Under the pieces are notes generated by a model. That model made no database searches, had not been told where the DNA came from, and saw nothing but the letters and a program-made list of their open reading frames with translations. Position numbers and translations under genes: made by a program. DNA of 64,000 nucleotides, taken from Xylona heveae TC161 (Eukaryota; Ascomycota; Xylonomycetes; Xylonales; Xylonaceae). The DNA is taken from the NCBI RefSeq assembly GCF_001619985.1, contig NW_017264198.1, forward strand, positions 1,054,001 to 1,118,000, written 5' to 3'. Each line of letters starts with the position of its first letter. The stretch's first letter is position 1. This document shows positions 37,419-48,659 of this stretch, piece after piece.

Positions 37419-38756
37419 ATGTCTTTTGGCGATTGGGGTGTCGCCTTGATCGAGGAGGAACTCAGGAAAACTCTCAATATGGACACACTCCTGGCATCTC
37501 ATCCGGTCATGGATATGCCTAATTACGACGACTTTGATGCTGGCCCAATTGATTATACATTCGACGCCAACGGCATTTCGTTGGACACGTTCATGGTGCC
37601 AGATCCGTCAATTCCCACATCTGCCACTGACTTCGGGGTTGAAACCAATGGATATTCGTCCAATGTTGATCCGGCCAACTCATCACCAATGGCCCCTCCT
37701 CCTCTTCCCGTTCAATCTGCCGGAAGTTTGGGAGTAGAGACAAACAATTCCACAAACTTCAACATTGACCCGGTCATCATCCCACAAATGGCATATCCAT
37801 CTCTTCCTGTCCAACCTGCCGGAAGTTTGGGACTAGAGACAAACAGTCCCGCAACTGAGGTCAACATTGACCCGACCTTCTTTTCACCAATGGCATATCC
37901 ATCTCTTCCCGTCCAATCCACAGAAAACTTGGGAATCGAGACAAACAACTCCACACCAGGGTTCAACACTGGCCCGACCATCTTTCCACTTGTGGAATAT
38001 TCATCTCTTCCCGTCCAATCCACTGAAAACTTGGGAATTGAGACAAACAACGCCACAACCAACTTTAACATCAATTCCACCGCCTTTTTACCAATGGCAT
38101 ATCCCTCTCTTCCCATCAACTCTGCCAGAAGTTCGGGAATCGAGACAAACAACTTTATACCGGCGTTCAACATTGAACCGGCGCTCTACCCAATCATGGA
38201 GTCTCCTCCTGTCTCCACTACTATGCCTGCCGAGACCGCAGGACCAGCAATGCACGGGGGCGCATCTTCCATAAACAGCGCTCCTGCTCCTGCTCCTGCT
38301 CCTGCTCCACCACAAGTGCCATCCGCGCTTCCTTTTTACGTCCATCCCACATTCGTCGAGGATTATTCAATTGCCGCGACAAACAACAGTAACAACAACA
38401 ATAAAAGGAAGCAGGACATGCCGGCGTCTCCATCAAGCTCAAGCGGCTCGTCAAATGCGACATCAAGCAGTTCTACCAGGACCATCTCCACCCCTGCTAC
38501 TAGTACCGCCCTCACTAGTCGTACTACTCCCAGCCCTCGACGGCGCCGTTCCATTCGCCGCGCTCACATTGTGCGCGCTAGAGCATCACGCCGCGCCAAC
38601 ATTGTCAACCATGCCCCCCGCAATGCTGTCACTGGCTGGGCAAACACCACTCCCGGGAGGGAATATCGACAGGCGCCCAATGCAGTACTCCGCACGTACC
38701 TTGGCGGAAGGCGCGGACCTGGTCAACTTTATCGCCAGCGTCTTGAAGCTCATTAG
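37419..38756 (+). CDS. orphan protein with six ~34-residue tandem repeats
   Basis: A single-exon frame of 445 residues, with ATG at 37419 after a pyrimidine-rich leader and TAG at 38754-38756. I do not recognise it. Residues 1-72 are acidic (MPNYDDFDAGPIDYTFD). Residues 73-260 are six degenerate copies of a 33-34-residue unit that opens G(V/L/I)ETNN and runs through NIDP to AYPSLPVQS. Residues about 285-297 are alternating Ala-Pro. After that come Asn and Ser runs, and the last 75 residues are very Arg-rich (SPRRRRSIRRAHIVRARASRR). No signal peptide or membrane segment is seen. Acidic start, disordered middle and basic end could suit a nuclear or nucleic-acid-binding protein, but this is only inference. 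Antisense and shifted frames are also open across the repeats because the unit is a multiple of three. Confidence 0.65.
   Translation: MSFGDWGVALIEEELRKTLNMDTLLASHPVMDMPNYDDFDAGPIDYTFDANGISLDTFMVPDPSIPTSATDFGVETNGYSSNVDPANSSPMAPPPLPVQSAGSLGVETNNSTNFNIDPVIIPQMAYPSLPVQPAGSLGLETNSPATEVNIDPTFFSPMAYPSLPVQSTENLGIETNNSTPGFNTGPTIFPLVEYSSLPVQSTENLGIETNNATTNFNINSTAFLPMAYPSLPINSARSSGIETNNFIPAFNIEPALYPIMESPPVSTTMPAETAGPAMHGGASSINSAPAPAPAPAPPQVPSALPFYVHPTFVEDYSIAATNNSNNNNKRKQDMPASPSSSSGSSNATSSSSTRTISTPATSTALTSRTTPSPRRRRSIRRAHIVRARASRRANIVNHAPRNAVTGWANTTPGREYRQAPNAVLRTYLGGRRGPGQLYRQRLEAH
37635..38198 (+). repeat. coding minisatellite, ~102-bp unit, six copies
   Basis: Each copy carries a GGGAATCGAGACAAACAA-like word and a CATCTCTTCCCGTCCAA-like word at a spacing near 102 bp. 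Copies 4 and 5 are most alike. Lengths of 99 or 102 bp keep the reading frame. Confidence 0.85.
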
Positions 38757-39510
38757 CATCTGGTCCTAATGCTTATGCTTATGCTTATGATTATGGTGGA
38801 GCGTAAGCGACAGTCACTGGTATGTTTTTTATTTTTCTTAATCTCGTATATTTCCTTTCTTAATCTCGTATATGTTATGGAAGATATGTGCTAACTCTCA
38901 TTAGGGGTCTCAATAACATTTTTTTCTTTTCTTTTGGGGTTTGGGAATTCGGTTCTTGGTCATCGGCCATTGGCCTCTATGTTTTGGGCTTTTCGGTCAC
39001 TCTAGAAAACTGGAAACAGGAGTATAAAAGGTACACGCATCGGTCGGTCATGCGACCATGCGAGCATGGGTCATAGACTTGGGTTATAGAAAATTCATTT
39101 CATTTATAAACATTCTTCCTTTGGCGTAGTGTTCTTTGACCCGTTTGAGTTGTCATCACATTATTGCAATCACGTTGACGCACATGTCTCTTTAGTCCCT
39201 ATAAGTCTCGTTGTAAGTCTTGAGTCTCACAGTATCATAAGTATCATGAGATATTGAAAGTATATATGATTCTTATTACCCCGAAGTAGTCGTTTTTATC
39301 CCAAAGTACCTATATTCGTGAGGGGACTGGGGGACTCAATCTAACGCCGCGCAGAACATGGATTACAATATATCCATAAAACCAGAAAACCATAAAACCA
39401 GAAAACCATAAAACCAGAAAACCATAAAACCACTTTTGTGATATATACATAAACACACACAAACACAAACACAAGCACGAGTACTAACTTTCTTTTGATT
39501 CAAACACTCT
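38757..39510. other. convergent intergenic region, repeat protein / Nop9
   Basis: Begins with GCTTAT hexamers (38769-38790) just after the stop codon. TTTCTTAATCTCGTATAT is repeated near 38833-38872. No gene is seen. Confidence 0.6.
39375..39432. repeat. 16-bp tandem repeat, 3.6 copies
   Basis: Three exact copies of CATAAAACCAGAAAAC and a partial fourth lie in the 3' flank of Nop9. There are no spacers, so this is not a CRISPR array. Confidence 0.9.
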
Positions 39511-42045
39511 TTATGAACTTTCGGCCGGTGTCCCCGTCTTCTTCTGGCTGTTCATGTTCATCTTCTCCTTCTTGGCTTTTTCGGCAGCGAATCGCTCGCG
39601 CGCCTTTTCGATGCCGGTTTTGCCTCCGCGGCCCTTGTTGTCAAAGTTGCCAGTAGCATGACTGGAACCGTAACCATGACCACCACCACGACTGTAACCG
39701 CCACCGCCGCCACCGCCGCCGCGTCCATGACCATAACCCTGACCACCACCGCCACCACGACCACGGCCGTAAGAACCAGCACCCGCACCAGACAAATTAT
39801 CAGGCACAGACGCATCATCATCATCAGGGTCGTGCTGGGCGCGGGCCAAGGCCACCCAGTCGCCTCGTCGGCGCTTATACATGTCCATCATCCAGTTGCG
39901 CCAGACGGCTCTGCCGAAAAAGGACTCGCGCAAGACGGGTTCGTCGCGCGCGAGCTCGGCGGCGATCTGGTCGCGGATGAACGGCAGGCCGCGCGAGCCG
40001 GGCCACAGGCTGTCGATGACGTGCGAGCCGGCGGAGGTACATGCGAGGGGGGCGATGTGGGTGTAGAATTTGGGAAGGAGTTTGCGGCGGAAGGCGGTGT
40101 CAGCGGTGCTGCTTGTACTAGTTCCCGCTGAGCTGCCTCCCGTGGAAGAAGAGGGATAATTGGAAGAAGAGGGATTAGAGGGATTGAAAGAAGGGTTGGA
40201 GGAAGAAGAGGGATCAGGGGAAGAAGGATTGGAAGGGTTAAAGGCTTGTTGGACGACGCGTGATAGGACGGGATCTTCGCAGATTTTGATAAATGTGTTT
40301 TCGGAATTGGAACTGGCATCGGCATCGGCATCTTGCGAAGAGGAAGGGGAAGAGGAAGAGGCGAGAACGAGGAGACCGGCTTGGACAAACTCGCTGAGCG
40401 GGCCGCCGTGGGGGACGTTGAGCATGGCTTGGGCGAGGAGCGAGCCGTGGAGTTGTTGTGCTTTTTCTTCTGCCGTGAGGTTTGCGTTCCCGTTGGCGTC
40501 CTTCTTGGAGAGCAGGTCTAGTTTGAGCATTTTGGCAAGTCGTTCGGCCGGATCAACGTCGTCACCGTCACCGCCGTAGGATTCTTTGAGAGCGTTCGCC
40601 AGGGCCTTGGTGTCTGCGCCTCGGACGCCGCAGCGTTCGACGAGGGTGCGGATGACGGTGGTTCGGGAGCGCTCGACGAGAGAGGGGATCTGTGGAAGAA
40701 TGCTCTGGAGAGCGTCTTGCAGGTCTTCCTTGCTCAGTCGCTCTAGTGCGCGCATTGCGACGAAGCCGGCAATGTCGTTTCGCGCGAGAGAGCCGATGCG
40801 CTCCTTGAGGAGATGGCGATAGATGGCCTTGAATGTCTTTCCCGGCGCGACTCGGATGATTGCTTCGAGGACTCGAGATCCCAGGGGGTCGTAGATCATG
40901 GAGTTGAAGAACATGGTGCTGTCGGTGTTCTCTTCGGAAAGGTCGTCGGGAAGGAGCTTTTTGAAGAGATATTGCTCGTCGACTTTCTGCTTTCTGGATC
41001 CCGGCTTTTGGGAGAGCTCGAGCTCTAGAAGAAGCTGCAGCACGGGGTTTCCAGTGGGATGGGTAGCGAGAGCGCGTAGATGGTTGGTGTCCAGTCCCGC
41101 TATCGTGTCCTTGATCATCTTATCCAATGCGGCGGTGAACGATTCAGGGACGCTACGTTCGTCCAACTCGAGGTCAGTGGGCTTTCCTGGCATTCCGGTG
41201 ACGGTGATGTTCTCCTTTTTACGGCTCTGTACGACCGAGGTCGTAGACCGCTTCATGAGCGGTTTGCCAGAGAGCACGACCAGTAGGACACGAATTGTGT
41301 GGGAAGCAAATCTGTCCATGACCAGATACCCGAGATTTCCTTCGAGTTCGTTCAATGTGTAGAGGAAGAGGTTCTCCATGGTCACAAACACCTCGCCGGT
41401 AGTCTCATCCTCTTGGGTCTGGTCTGGCGGCTCGATGAGCTCTTGCGTAACAACTGGCGCGGATCGAATGAAGAGTGTCTCGCAGCAGTGCGAAGCAAAT
41501 CGATGCTGCACAAGATGAAGAAAACTATTGTAAAAGAAATTAGTAGCAGGCCAGGGCAAGAAAAATGTAATTGGAGTAAATGTGGGCGCCGCTTACTTTC
41601 CGCTGAACTTCCCAAAGAGTGCCTTTAGTTGAGCCGGATTGGACAAGAGAATCAATCGCTCCATCAATCTCGAGCAGGACTGGCTGCTGGCAATCTTCAA
41701 TTCTTTTCCTTCTGCTTCTCGATAGACGTTGGCCAAAAACAAGTTCCTTTCCTCGGCGTCATTGAATTGGTTCAGGTCTAGCAGCTCGTCTGCCCTCTTA
41801 AAGTATTCTTGCTCTTCCTCATCCAGCAAACCGTAGAATGGTGTCTCCGTCGCAGATCCTCCTTCTTCGTATCCGCCCTCCTCGTACCCATTCTCTGCCG
41901 GTGCTGCATCGTTCAGCGGAAGAAAGTCGGGCTCTACTTCGGGCTTTTGTCTCTTCGTGTCCTGAGCTGATTCGACTGCTTCTTCCTCTTCAAGCTTTCT
42001 CTTTTTCTCTTCGCGCCGACCACGCTTCTTGTTTTCCTTGGGCAT
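39511..42045 (-). CDS. NOP9: nucleolar protein 9 (Nop9), Pumilio-repeat pre-rRNA-binding factor
   Basis: Two exons: 42045-41597 and 41524-39511, with a 72-nt intron, giving 820 residues. Nop9 binds 20S pre-rRNA and controls the final cut that makes 18S rRNA. The basic start (MPKENKKRGRREEKKRK) is a nucleolar signal, then GLLDEEEQEYFKRADELLDLNQF and a chain of PUF-type repeats: SQSCSRLMERLI, HRFASHCCETLF, GYLVMDRFASHTIRVLL, HPTGNPVLQLLLELEL, DPLGSRVLEAII and NDIAGFVAMRALERL, then the later SAGSHVIDSLW. The fold is interrupted by a long Ser/Pro/Asn low-complexity stretch (near 40140-40360) built partly from FNPSNPSS. The C terminus has a Gly-Arg-rich RGG-like tail before a Lys-rich end. Both make it longer than yeast Nop9. 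The identity is firm; the low-complexity parts evolve freely. Confidence 0.92.
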
Positions 42046-42565
42046 GGTGAATGAGTGGGATTTGCGAATAAGCTCTAAGGTCTGTTGTATGGTTGCGAAA
42101 TTGTTCGCATGGGCAAAAAGTTCCTACAACTTTTGTTTGTCTTCCGCGCGGGTGTCGGTCGCAAAGCGCCGATTAGTCCGATCATTCACACTATACCCCA
42201 TTTGATCACTCAGCAACTCAGTTGGATCAACCCGTTCAACTTATGGCGATAAGATGCTTGAAATACATAAGGCAAGTGATACGATATCTTACGTATCCAA
42301 GGAAAGAAAGAAATCATAAGATTAAATGGCTCTGATCAAATGGGATGATACTTAATTTTGAAAATTATGATTATAATTGCAGTCTGATTGCCTCATAGGC
42401 GGACTACACTCGTTGGTAGACATTATGTATAGGAAAGCTCGAGGCTTGGTTTGGAATGATTGTTCAATATACACGAATGATTTTTTTTTCCCTGACTTTG
42501 AATGAGCCACCTTCTTTCTCCTGCAAAGGAATAAACAATAAACAGGTCTCCGCAAGCTAGACCTC
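42046..42565. promoter_or_regulatory. intergenic, Nop9 promoter / Fmp25 3' end
   Basis: 520 bp, AT-rich at 42280-42500. It carries the Nop9 promoter on the minus strand. No gene is seen. Confidence 0.5.
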
Positions 42566-44341
42566 CTATCCGACGGCCGTGTATATGGCCGTAATATTTC
42601 TCCCGCACTCGACTCTCTGTTCAACTTTGACCTTTCGGTTGTTGATCTTTATGGTTTTCCAAGGTGTCAACTGCAAGCGATGCTCTTTATCTCTTCCCTC
42701 AGCCTTTTCGGAGGCAGGGTACAAAGGATGGATATATGTAGGCGCCGAAATGTTATTTCTCTTTCCGGTACCCAATTGGAAGAATTCGTTGGCACCCCAC
42801 AAGAGCAGATCGGATCCCCAATTGGTGTCATCTGTCGAAGTAGACTCGGTAGCTGTCAGGTGTGTGACATTGTTCAGTACGGCGGCCACATGAGTGGCAC
42901 CGACAGATAGATGAGACAACCGGATAGGCACAACTTTATTCGTTGTCTCATCATATTCAAACAAGCCGCTCAGGGCTTTAATCTTTACCAGATTGTCTTG
43001 AATATGAATCCACCTTCCCGTGCCTAAGCTGCCCCAGAGTCCTTGTCCGCAGCTCCACGTGTCGGCAGTGACACGTCCTAGTAGCGCAGAACTCGCACCC
43101 TCTTCGCTTTGAGGAAGCGCAACTCCGGTGGCATCAATGGTGAAGAAACTGTTGACTCCGCCAGCGGCAATGCTGGTCACTTTCGGTACTTGACCAGTGC
43201 CTTGGTATAGCGATTGAATAGGAAGTAGGGCTGGTGAATCAACAAAAGGTGCTTCCGGGTTATATTCAAGTCCGAGCTGCCCAACCGAGTTGTCGCCAAA
43301 TGTGAAGACACGGCCATCTTTGTCCTGTACGATGGAATGATAGTCACCTGAAGCAACCTGTTTGATGTCGAAGCCGCGCAGAGCCGTGAGTTCATGGCAC
43401 TGATCATAGCTACCGATAGGCCTCGTGTTCCAGGTCAAGCCTGGAATACCGAGTTGACCTCGAGAGGGGAAATCTTCGCTTCCGGCGGCAGCTGAGAAAA
43501 CTCGGCCTTTGGAAGTAAGGAGAAGAACATGTTCTAAGCCTCCACTTAGAGAGACGATTCTTTCGCCCCAATTCAAATTCTTAGGCGACAAGACTCGATA
43601 GCTGATCGGCGACGCCGAGCTCCAGAACGGGATCCAAGACCGTTCCGAAGGCTTGCGACCTTTTTCCTGAGCATCCTTTGATACAGGGACAGAATAAACC
43701 GCTCCGCTGATTGAAAGACAAATTATACGATCTCTAGACAGGGTGATGGATACGAGTCGTTTCCCTCGCAGCGTCTTGGTGGGTGCCACGGTTTCCGTAG
43801 AATAATCGATACCCCACTGCAACAAATCTCCCTGTTCATTTACGGCGGCGCCAAAGTTCGGATCCAACTTGATATCGCGTAACAAGACCCCGTCAAAATA
43901 GGGAATCCTCCTGGGATTCTTGATCACAGCCTCGTCAGAGTCTGGTGCAGCGACTTTTCCCTTGTTCGATCCCCAAGCATATACTCCAGGATGCTCCCAG
44001 CTCTGCTTAACTTGAAGATGCTGGGAGCTGATGAGATCTCTACTCTCTTCTTTTGATTTGCCCTTTCGTTTAACAGGCTTCTCAAACTCAGGCTCTGCGT
44101 GAACTGGAGCGGCCTCGGCGTAAGCTTCTTTCAAGCCGAAAGGTAAATCATATTGAGTGGCAATAGTTGCAGCTCCAGCAGCGACAATGGTTGGTACGGC
44201 AATTTTCAATGCAAAATTTCGAGACTTGCCCATCCGAGCAGCGCCAGAACTCGAGTGTCGAATTGACACACCGCGAGCAATGGGGCGCAGACTCTGGCGG
44301 AGGGCCGGGAGGCCACGATGGGTAGCTGCACAGGTAAACAT
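42566..44341 (-). CDS. FMP25: Fmp25-like mitochondrial RCC1-repeat protein (complex III assembly)
   Basis: A single exon of 591 residues from ATG 44341 to the stop at 42566-42568. In yeast, Fmp25 is an inner-membrane protein needed for an early step in assembling the cytochrome bc1 complex. Residues 1-40 are Arg/Ser-rich without acidic residues, fitting a mitochondrial presequence. A hydrophobic segment (about 45-65, KIAVPTIVAAGAATIATQY) would anchor it. RCC1-type blades follow, for example HPGVYAWGSNKGKVA, LLQWGIDYS, GRVFTFGDNSVGQLGLEYN, WSCGQGLWGSLGTGRWIH and LLLWGANEFFQLGTGKRNNIS. Length and architecture match the family. It diverges from the Cog3 gene across a 436-bp promoter region. Confidence 0.9.
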   Translation of the reverse strand: MFTCAATHRGLPALRQSLRPIARGVSIRHSSSGAARMGKSRNFALKIAVPTIVAAGAATIATQYDLPFGLKEAYAEAAPVHAEPEFEKPVKRKGKSKEESRDLISSQHLQVKQSWEHPGVYAWGSNKGKVAAPDSDEAVIKNPRRIPYFDGVLLRDIKLDPNFGAAVNEQGDLLQWGIDYSTETVAPTKTLRGKRLVSITLSRDRIICLSISGAVYSVPVSKDAQEKGRKPSERSWIPFWSSASPISYRVLSPKNLNWGERIVSLSGGLEHVLLLTSKGRVFSAAAGSEDFPSRGQLGIPGLTWNTRPIGSYDQCHELTALRGFDIKQVASGDYHSIVQDKDGRVFTFGDNSVGQLGLEYNPEAPFVDSPALLPIQSLYQGTGQVPKVTSIAAGGVNSFFTIDATGVALPQSEEGASSALLGRVTADTWSCGQGLWGSLGTGRWIHIQDNLVKIKALSGLFEYDETTNKVVPIRLSHLSVGATHVAAVLNNVTHLTATESTSTDDTNWGSDLLLWGANEFFQLGTGKRNNISAPTYIHPLYPASEKAEGRDKEHRLQLTPWKTIKINNRKVKVEQRVECGRNITAIYTAVG

Positions 44342-44777
44342 TCTGCGAAAACAAGTGAGGGTTAACAGACTTGTAAATTTGTCAATAGAAAATTTTGATA
44401 TACTTCAGTCTAGCAATAGTCAAGTAATCAATCCAATGACTATCCCGTCATCATTGCTCCCAATGGCATTCGGGGCCTGAAGCAAGCTCTAGCTCTGAGA
44501 GCTGTGTTTGGCTGTAACAGCAGTCAGTTTCTTTGGGATTATTTTCGTGAACGTCATGACACCCTGCGGCAACTTCCGCCCAATTAGCGTGCAGAAACGG
44601 GCTAAACCCAATTAGGTTCAATGTCAAGCAATGCACGGAGCACAAAGACGCGAATCCCCGACTTATACAGGTGAACGTGGTCGAATTCAAGCTGTCTATT
44701 CTGGAGAGGGAGTGGTAGAGAGAAAAAGAAAGCAAAGTCTGCCTGTGCTTGGATTGCATCTCCCATGGAATGCCACA
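44342..44777. promoter_or_regulatory. divergent promoter region, Fmp25 / Cog3
   Basis: 436 bp between two divergent ATG codons. No coding signal is seen beyond the in-frame but ATG-free leader of Cog3 exon 1. Confidence 0.6.
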
Positions 44778-47739
44778 ATGTACGATGATGCGTGGTATAG
44801 TGCCTTTGCTCCAAGTGCAGTGCACCCGCGAGATGAGCATCCCACAACCAAGCACAAGCGGAGGGAATCATTGCTCAAGCAACCGAATGTAAGTTATGGT
44901 TCCTATATTATAAGACTAATTTAAACATCTGAATAATTATTAATTGGGACTAAGGATGACTCGCATGCTGAACGAAGCACGATAGACAATGTGATGAACA
45001 TTGAGGAGGAGCGGGGGCCGATCGAGGGACCGCCAGAAGCTACGGTCATTCGCCGCGCCAAAAGCTATAGCGACTTTTACAGGGCTGTCAAAGCACAACA
45101 ACGACAGCAAAATGGGCGTCACGCCGATGGAAGAGAACAAAAGCCCGTTCCGGCGCTTCGTTCAGAGCTCGAATTTGGAGCCTCCTACCGCGAATTGGAA
45201 GAGGAGCTGCTCCAGGCGAGCAATGAGGACTACCAGTATGCTGTTCACTAGCTTTCCGTGGCCTTCATATTGGTTTGAAGCATTGCTTGGATATCTGTGG
45301 CTAATAGATCTAACCAGAATATACCTTGATCAAATATACCTCTCTCAGGCCCACCTTGACTCGTTGCTCTCTGAAGCGAACACTACACTTAGATTACTGT
45401 CATCGATCACCGAGACGTTCAAGTCTGTCGAGGCACAGACTGCAATATTCCAGAACCAATGCGAGGGCCTGTTATCAGATCAACATCGAATCACAAAACT
45501 TGCAGATGACATTTCGGATAACCTCAGATATTACTCCTACCTCGAGCCCATAACCAGAAAATTAAATGCCCCAACAGCTGGCAATTTTGTCCGAGGAATC
45601 GAGTTTTCGGAGATGTTGACGACTTTGGATACTTGTCTAGATTACATGCAAGCTCACGTTCGTTGGAACGCTCTATCACAAATCAGGCCTCACATTTGCT
45701 GACTTTCTTGCAGCCTGAACAACGGGAAGCGCCGACTTATCGCTCGCGCTATCGTATGCTCTTGACACGAGCGCTCACTCTGACCCGTCTCCATTTCGTC
45801 AATGCTTTGCGTGACATTGCAGCAGATGTTACACGGCGAATGGCAGACCGTCAACAGGTTAATGACACGGCCATGTCTGCATTGCTCTATGCAAAATTCC
45901 AAGTAGAAGCTCCCGAGTTGAAGAAGCTCGCCATGCAGATCCAAAAACGAGCTGGTGCTCCAGCTGGAGCGGAGCCAGGGCAAGAAGGCGAATACCAAAG
46001 CTTGATGAATGAGTTGTATACCAGCTATTCTGCCACGCGGGCAAAGCTGATCCTGCCTCTATCGAGAAAGAAGATGGCTGAAATCGCATTGGCGCCGAGC
46101 ACATCAAAAGACATTATCACTTTTGCGCGGAGCAGTATAGGATATTTGCGGGTGCTGTGTTCCGACGAGTACGAACTTTGGCATGAATGGTTTGATGGCA
46201 ATGACGGAGTGTATGATTTCTTAGAGTCGATGTGCGAGCCTCTGTACGACCATCTGCGGCCGAAGATTATCCACGAAACCCAATTTTTGAAGCTCTGCGA
46301 GCTTTGCACATTTCTGCAAACCCAGTACGTGCAAAATTTTGATGATGATGAAGAAGAAGAGGAGGAAGCTATCGAGGATGACCAGTTGGACTTTTCTGTT
46401 CTCATTCATCCCGCACTTCAAGATACCCAAACGCGTTTGGTGTTTCGAGCGCAGGCAATCTTAGGAAACGATATTGAAAATTATCGTCCGACTGCCAAAG
46501 ACCTCGAGTATCCGCCTGGCGATAGAAGAGCTTCGGTGTCCAGCACGCCCAGTGTCCAAAAACAACCAGTTCTTTCCGGCACTCGAGACCGCAATGTTTC
46601 TCGTACGTTGCCGCCAATGGCAAAGTCGCCGACAACTTTGGATGGAGAAAAGGACGACCTATTCGATACACAGCAACTCTTTAGTGGATGGTATCCGACC
46701 CTTCGTACAGCCATTTGGCTCCTCAGCCGTATCTATCGGCTTGTCAATGTGAGTATTCTTTGCCAGAATTTGCACTATTGTCTTGCTGCCGTAGACTAAC
46801 AAAAAACACTGTCAGTCAACCGTATTCGACGATCTAGCACACCAAATCGTCCACCAAACAACCCTATCCCTACACCAAGCTGCGGCACAGATCCCCAAAA
46901 TGAACCCGGATACCGCTACACCAGTCGACTCGCAGCTCTTCCTCATCAAACACCTCCTGATCCTCAAGCAACAAATTGTTGCGTTTGACATTGAATACGT
47001 CACCCCGGACATTTCTCTCGACTTCTCGGCCGTCGCCAACACTTTCTGGGAACTTCGTGAACGAGGCGGCCTTTTCAATCCCGCCAACCTCGTGCGCCTT
47101 ATGGGCGGCACGCTCCTGCCCCGTGTCGTGGAGAACATGCTCGACGCCAAAGTCGAACTCGACGGTCGTCTGCGCACCGTCATCAATGAATTTACCCACG
47201 GCTTCGCTGCGCGCGTGACCGATCCAGTCTCACAATCCTCCATGTCCAAGTCTACGTCCTCGTCACCCTTTGTCCCCGCCGCCGCAGCAGCAGACGTGCG
47301 CGCCGCTGCGCAAAAAGAAGTCCCCATCCTACGCGAAAAACTCGACCAATACCTCGACGACCCTCGCACAAAGGAGACTCTAGTCGCGGCTGTTCGCGAA
47401 CAAGTCGAAATCGACTATGAGGCTTTTCACGAGCGTTTACACAATGGTGCAGGCGGATCTGTAGCAGCAGCAAAAGGTTCACGTCCCACAACGACGTCGG
47501 CTTTGACAACCCCGACAAGAAAACACGGTAAAGGCCGCGAAGACGATGTCTGGGATCCAGATACCTTTGCCGAATGGATCAATGGCGTTTTCGCAGTCAA
47601 GAGCACATACAGTATCAGTTCCCCCGCTGGTGGCCGCCGCGCGAGCAGAACTGATCGCCCCCCCTTGTCCCGCTCCGGATCGAAGCTGTCGCGTACCGGC
47701 TCAAAACGGAGTCATCGAAGCGGCACAACTGCTGCTTAA
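44778..47739 (+). CDS. COG3: conserved oligomeric Golgi complex subunit 3 (Cog3/Sec34)
   Basis: Five exons: 44778-44888, 44955-45235, 45318-45657, 45714-46748 and 46816-47739, giving 896 residues. Cog3 is part of lobe A of the COG tether that returns vesicles within the Golgi. Exon 1 (MYDDAWYSAFAPSA) is a separate 111-nt exon that joins in phase to DDSHAERSTIDNV. The Sec34 N-terminal coiled coil spans exon 3 (YLSQAHLDSLLSEANTTLRLL to the QAHPEQREAPTYRSRYRMLL junction), followed by the helical-rod part with LRVLCSDEYELWHEWF, CEPLYDHLRPKIIHE and an acidic loop (DDDEEEEEEAIEDD). Exon 5 has KHLLILKQQIVAFDIEY, FNPANLVRLMGGTLLPRVVEN and DYEAFHERL, all Cog3-typical. The C-terminal 60 residues are Ser/Arg-rich and disordered. 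Confidence 0.92.
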
Positions 47740-48659
47740 CGTATGGGGGAGGTGTGTGTGTGGTCGAGGGTGAGGAGGGCGGGGGCCGGGGGCGGCCGGG
47801 TGGAAGGAAAAGTGGGAGGTGGGGGAGTTTAGATCTGGAGGAAACGATATCCTTTCGTTCGTATCTTCTATATATCTTGTACTACGTGTACTGCTCTATA
47901 ACCTTTCCCAATTACCCAAAGATTTTTCTTCGATGAGGTTTTTTCGATGAGTTGACCATTTACTCTGGCTCCCACTTCGATATTCGATAGCAGTAGATAC
48001 CTTACCTACAGGTAGATACCTACAGATAGTATATCAATGAACTACTCCATGATTTGAACCATTTCTATTTCCATTTCTATGTCTATATCTTTTTGTTTAT
48101 ATTTCTATTATTATCATTGTTATCATTGTTACCATCCTGCCCTAAAACCGACCTCGATTTCGTTGAAGAAATAAGGTATGTACAAGTCTCTTATTAGATC
48201 GTTTGCTTTTTTTTTGGTTGCGCGTGACTCGTCTATGTCTCTATGTCTCTATACTGTATATATCAAGGACTTTTCTTTTGCGTATTAAAATACACCCACA
48301 CCCGTTCATACCAACCAACCAAGTTATCACCTAGTACCCCACCCACAACATACTTGACACCAAAAGCGGGGCAGGGGCAAGAGCGGAGGCGGTATATAAA
48401 AGTTTCAAAAAGACGAGAGAGGGGAAAAGAGACGGGGAAAAGAAATAAGAGGAGACGCTGTATATATAGATTTAAGTAGGATGACGGAGGGGGAAAGGAT
48501 GAGGGAGGAAAAGAAGAAAAGATCAAAATAAGATAAGAGGAGTACAAAAAGAAGAGGATAAGAAAACAAAAAGATGAGGGAGGAATAAAAGGAAGTTAGA
48601 AACAGGAAAACAAGGAAAAAAAAAGGAAGGAAAAAAGGAGAAGAAAATAAGACCAAAGA
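47740..48659. other. convergent intergenic region, Cog3 / decarboxylase
   Basis: Starts G-rich (47740-47830, runs of GGGGGCCGGGGGCGG type), then has short repeats of TTTCTAT/TACCTACAG type (47990-48110) and ends in a purine-rich tract (48400-48655). No gene is supported. Confidence 0.6.

Noticed and set aside
37712-38274. Antisense and +1-frame proteins over the tandem repeats
   Set aside because: The repeat unit is a multiple of three and keeps several frames open. Only the 445-residue frame has a leader, start and stop that make sense.
39375-39432. CRISPR-like array
   Set aside because: 16-bp units are directly adjacent with no spacers, in a eukaryotic genome. Simple tandem repeat.
39558-40388. 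Alternative frames opposite or beside Nop9 (Val/Ala-rich, Ser/Pro-rich)
   Set aside because: Shadows of GC-rich Gly and Ser low-complexity coding sequence.
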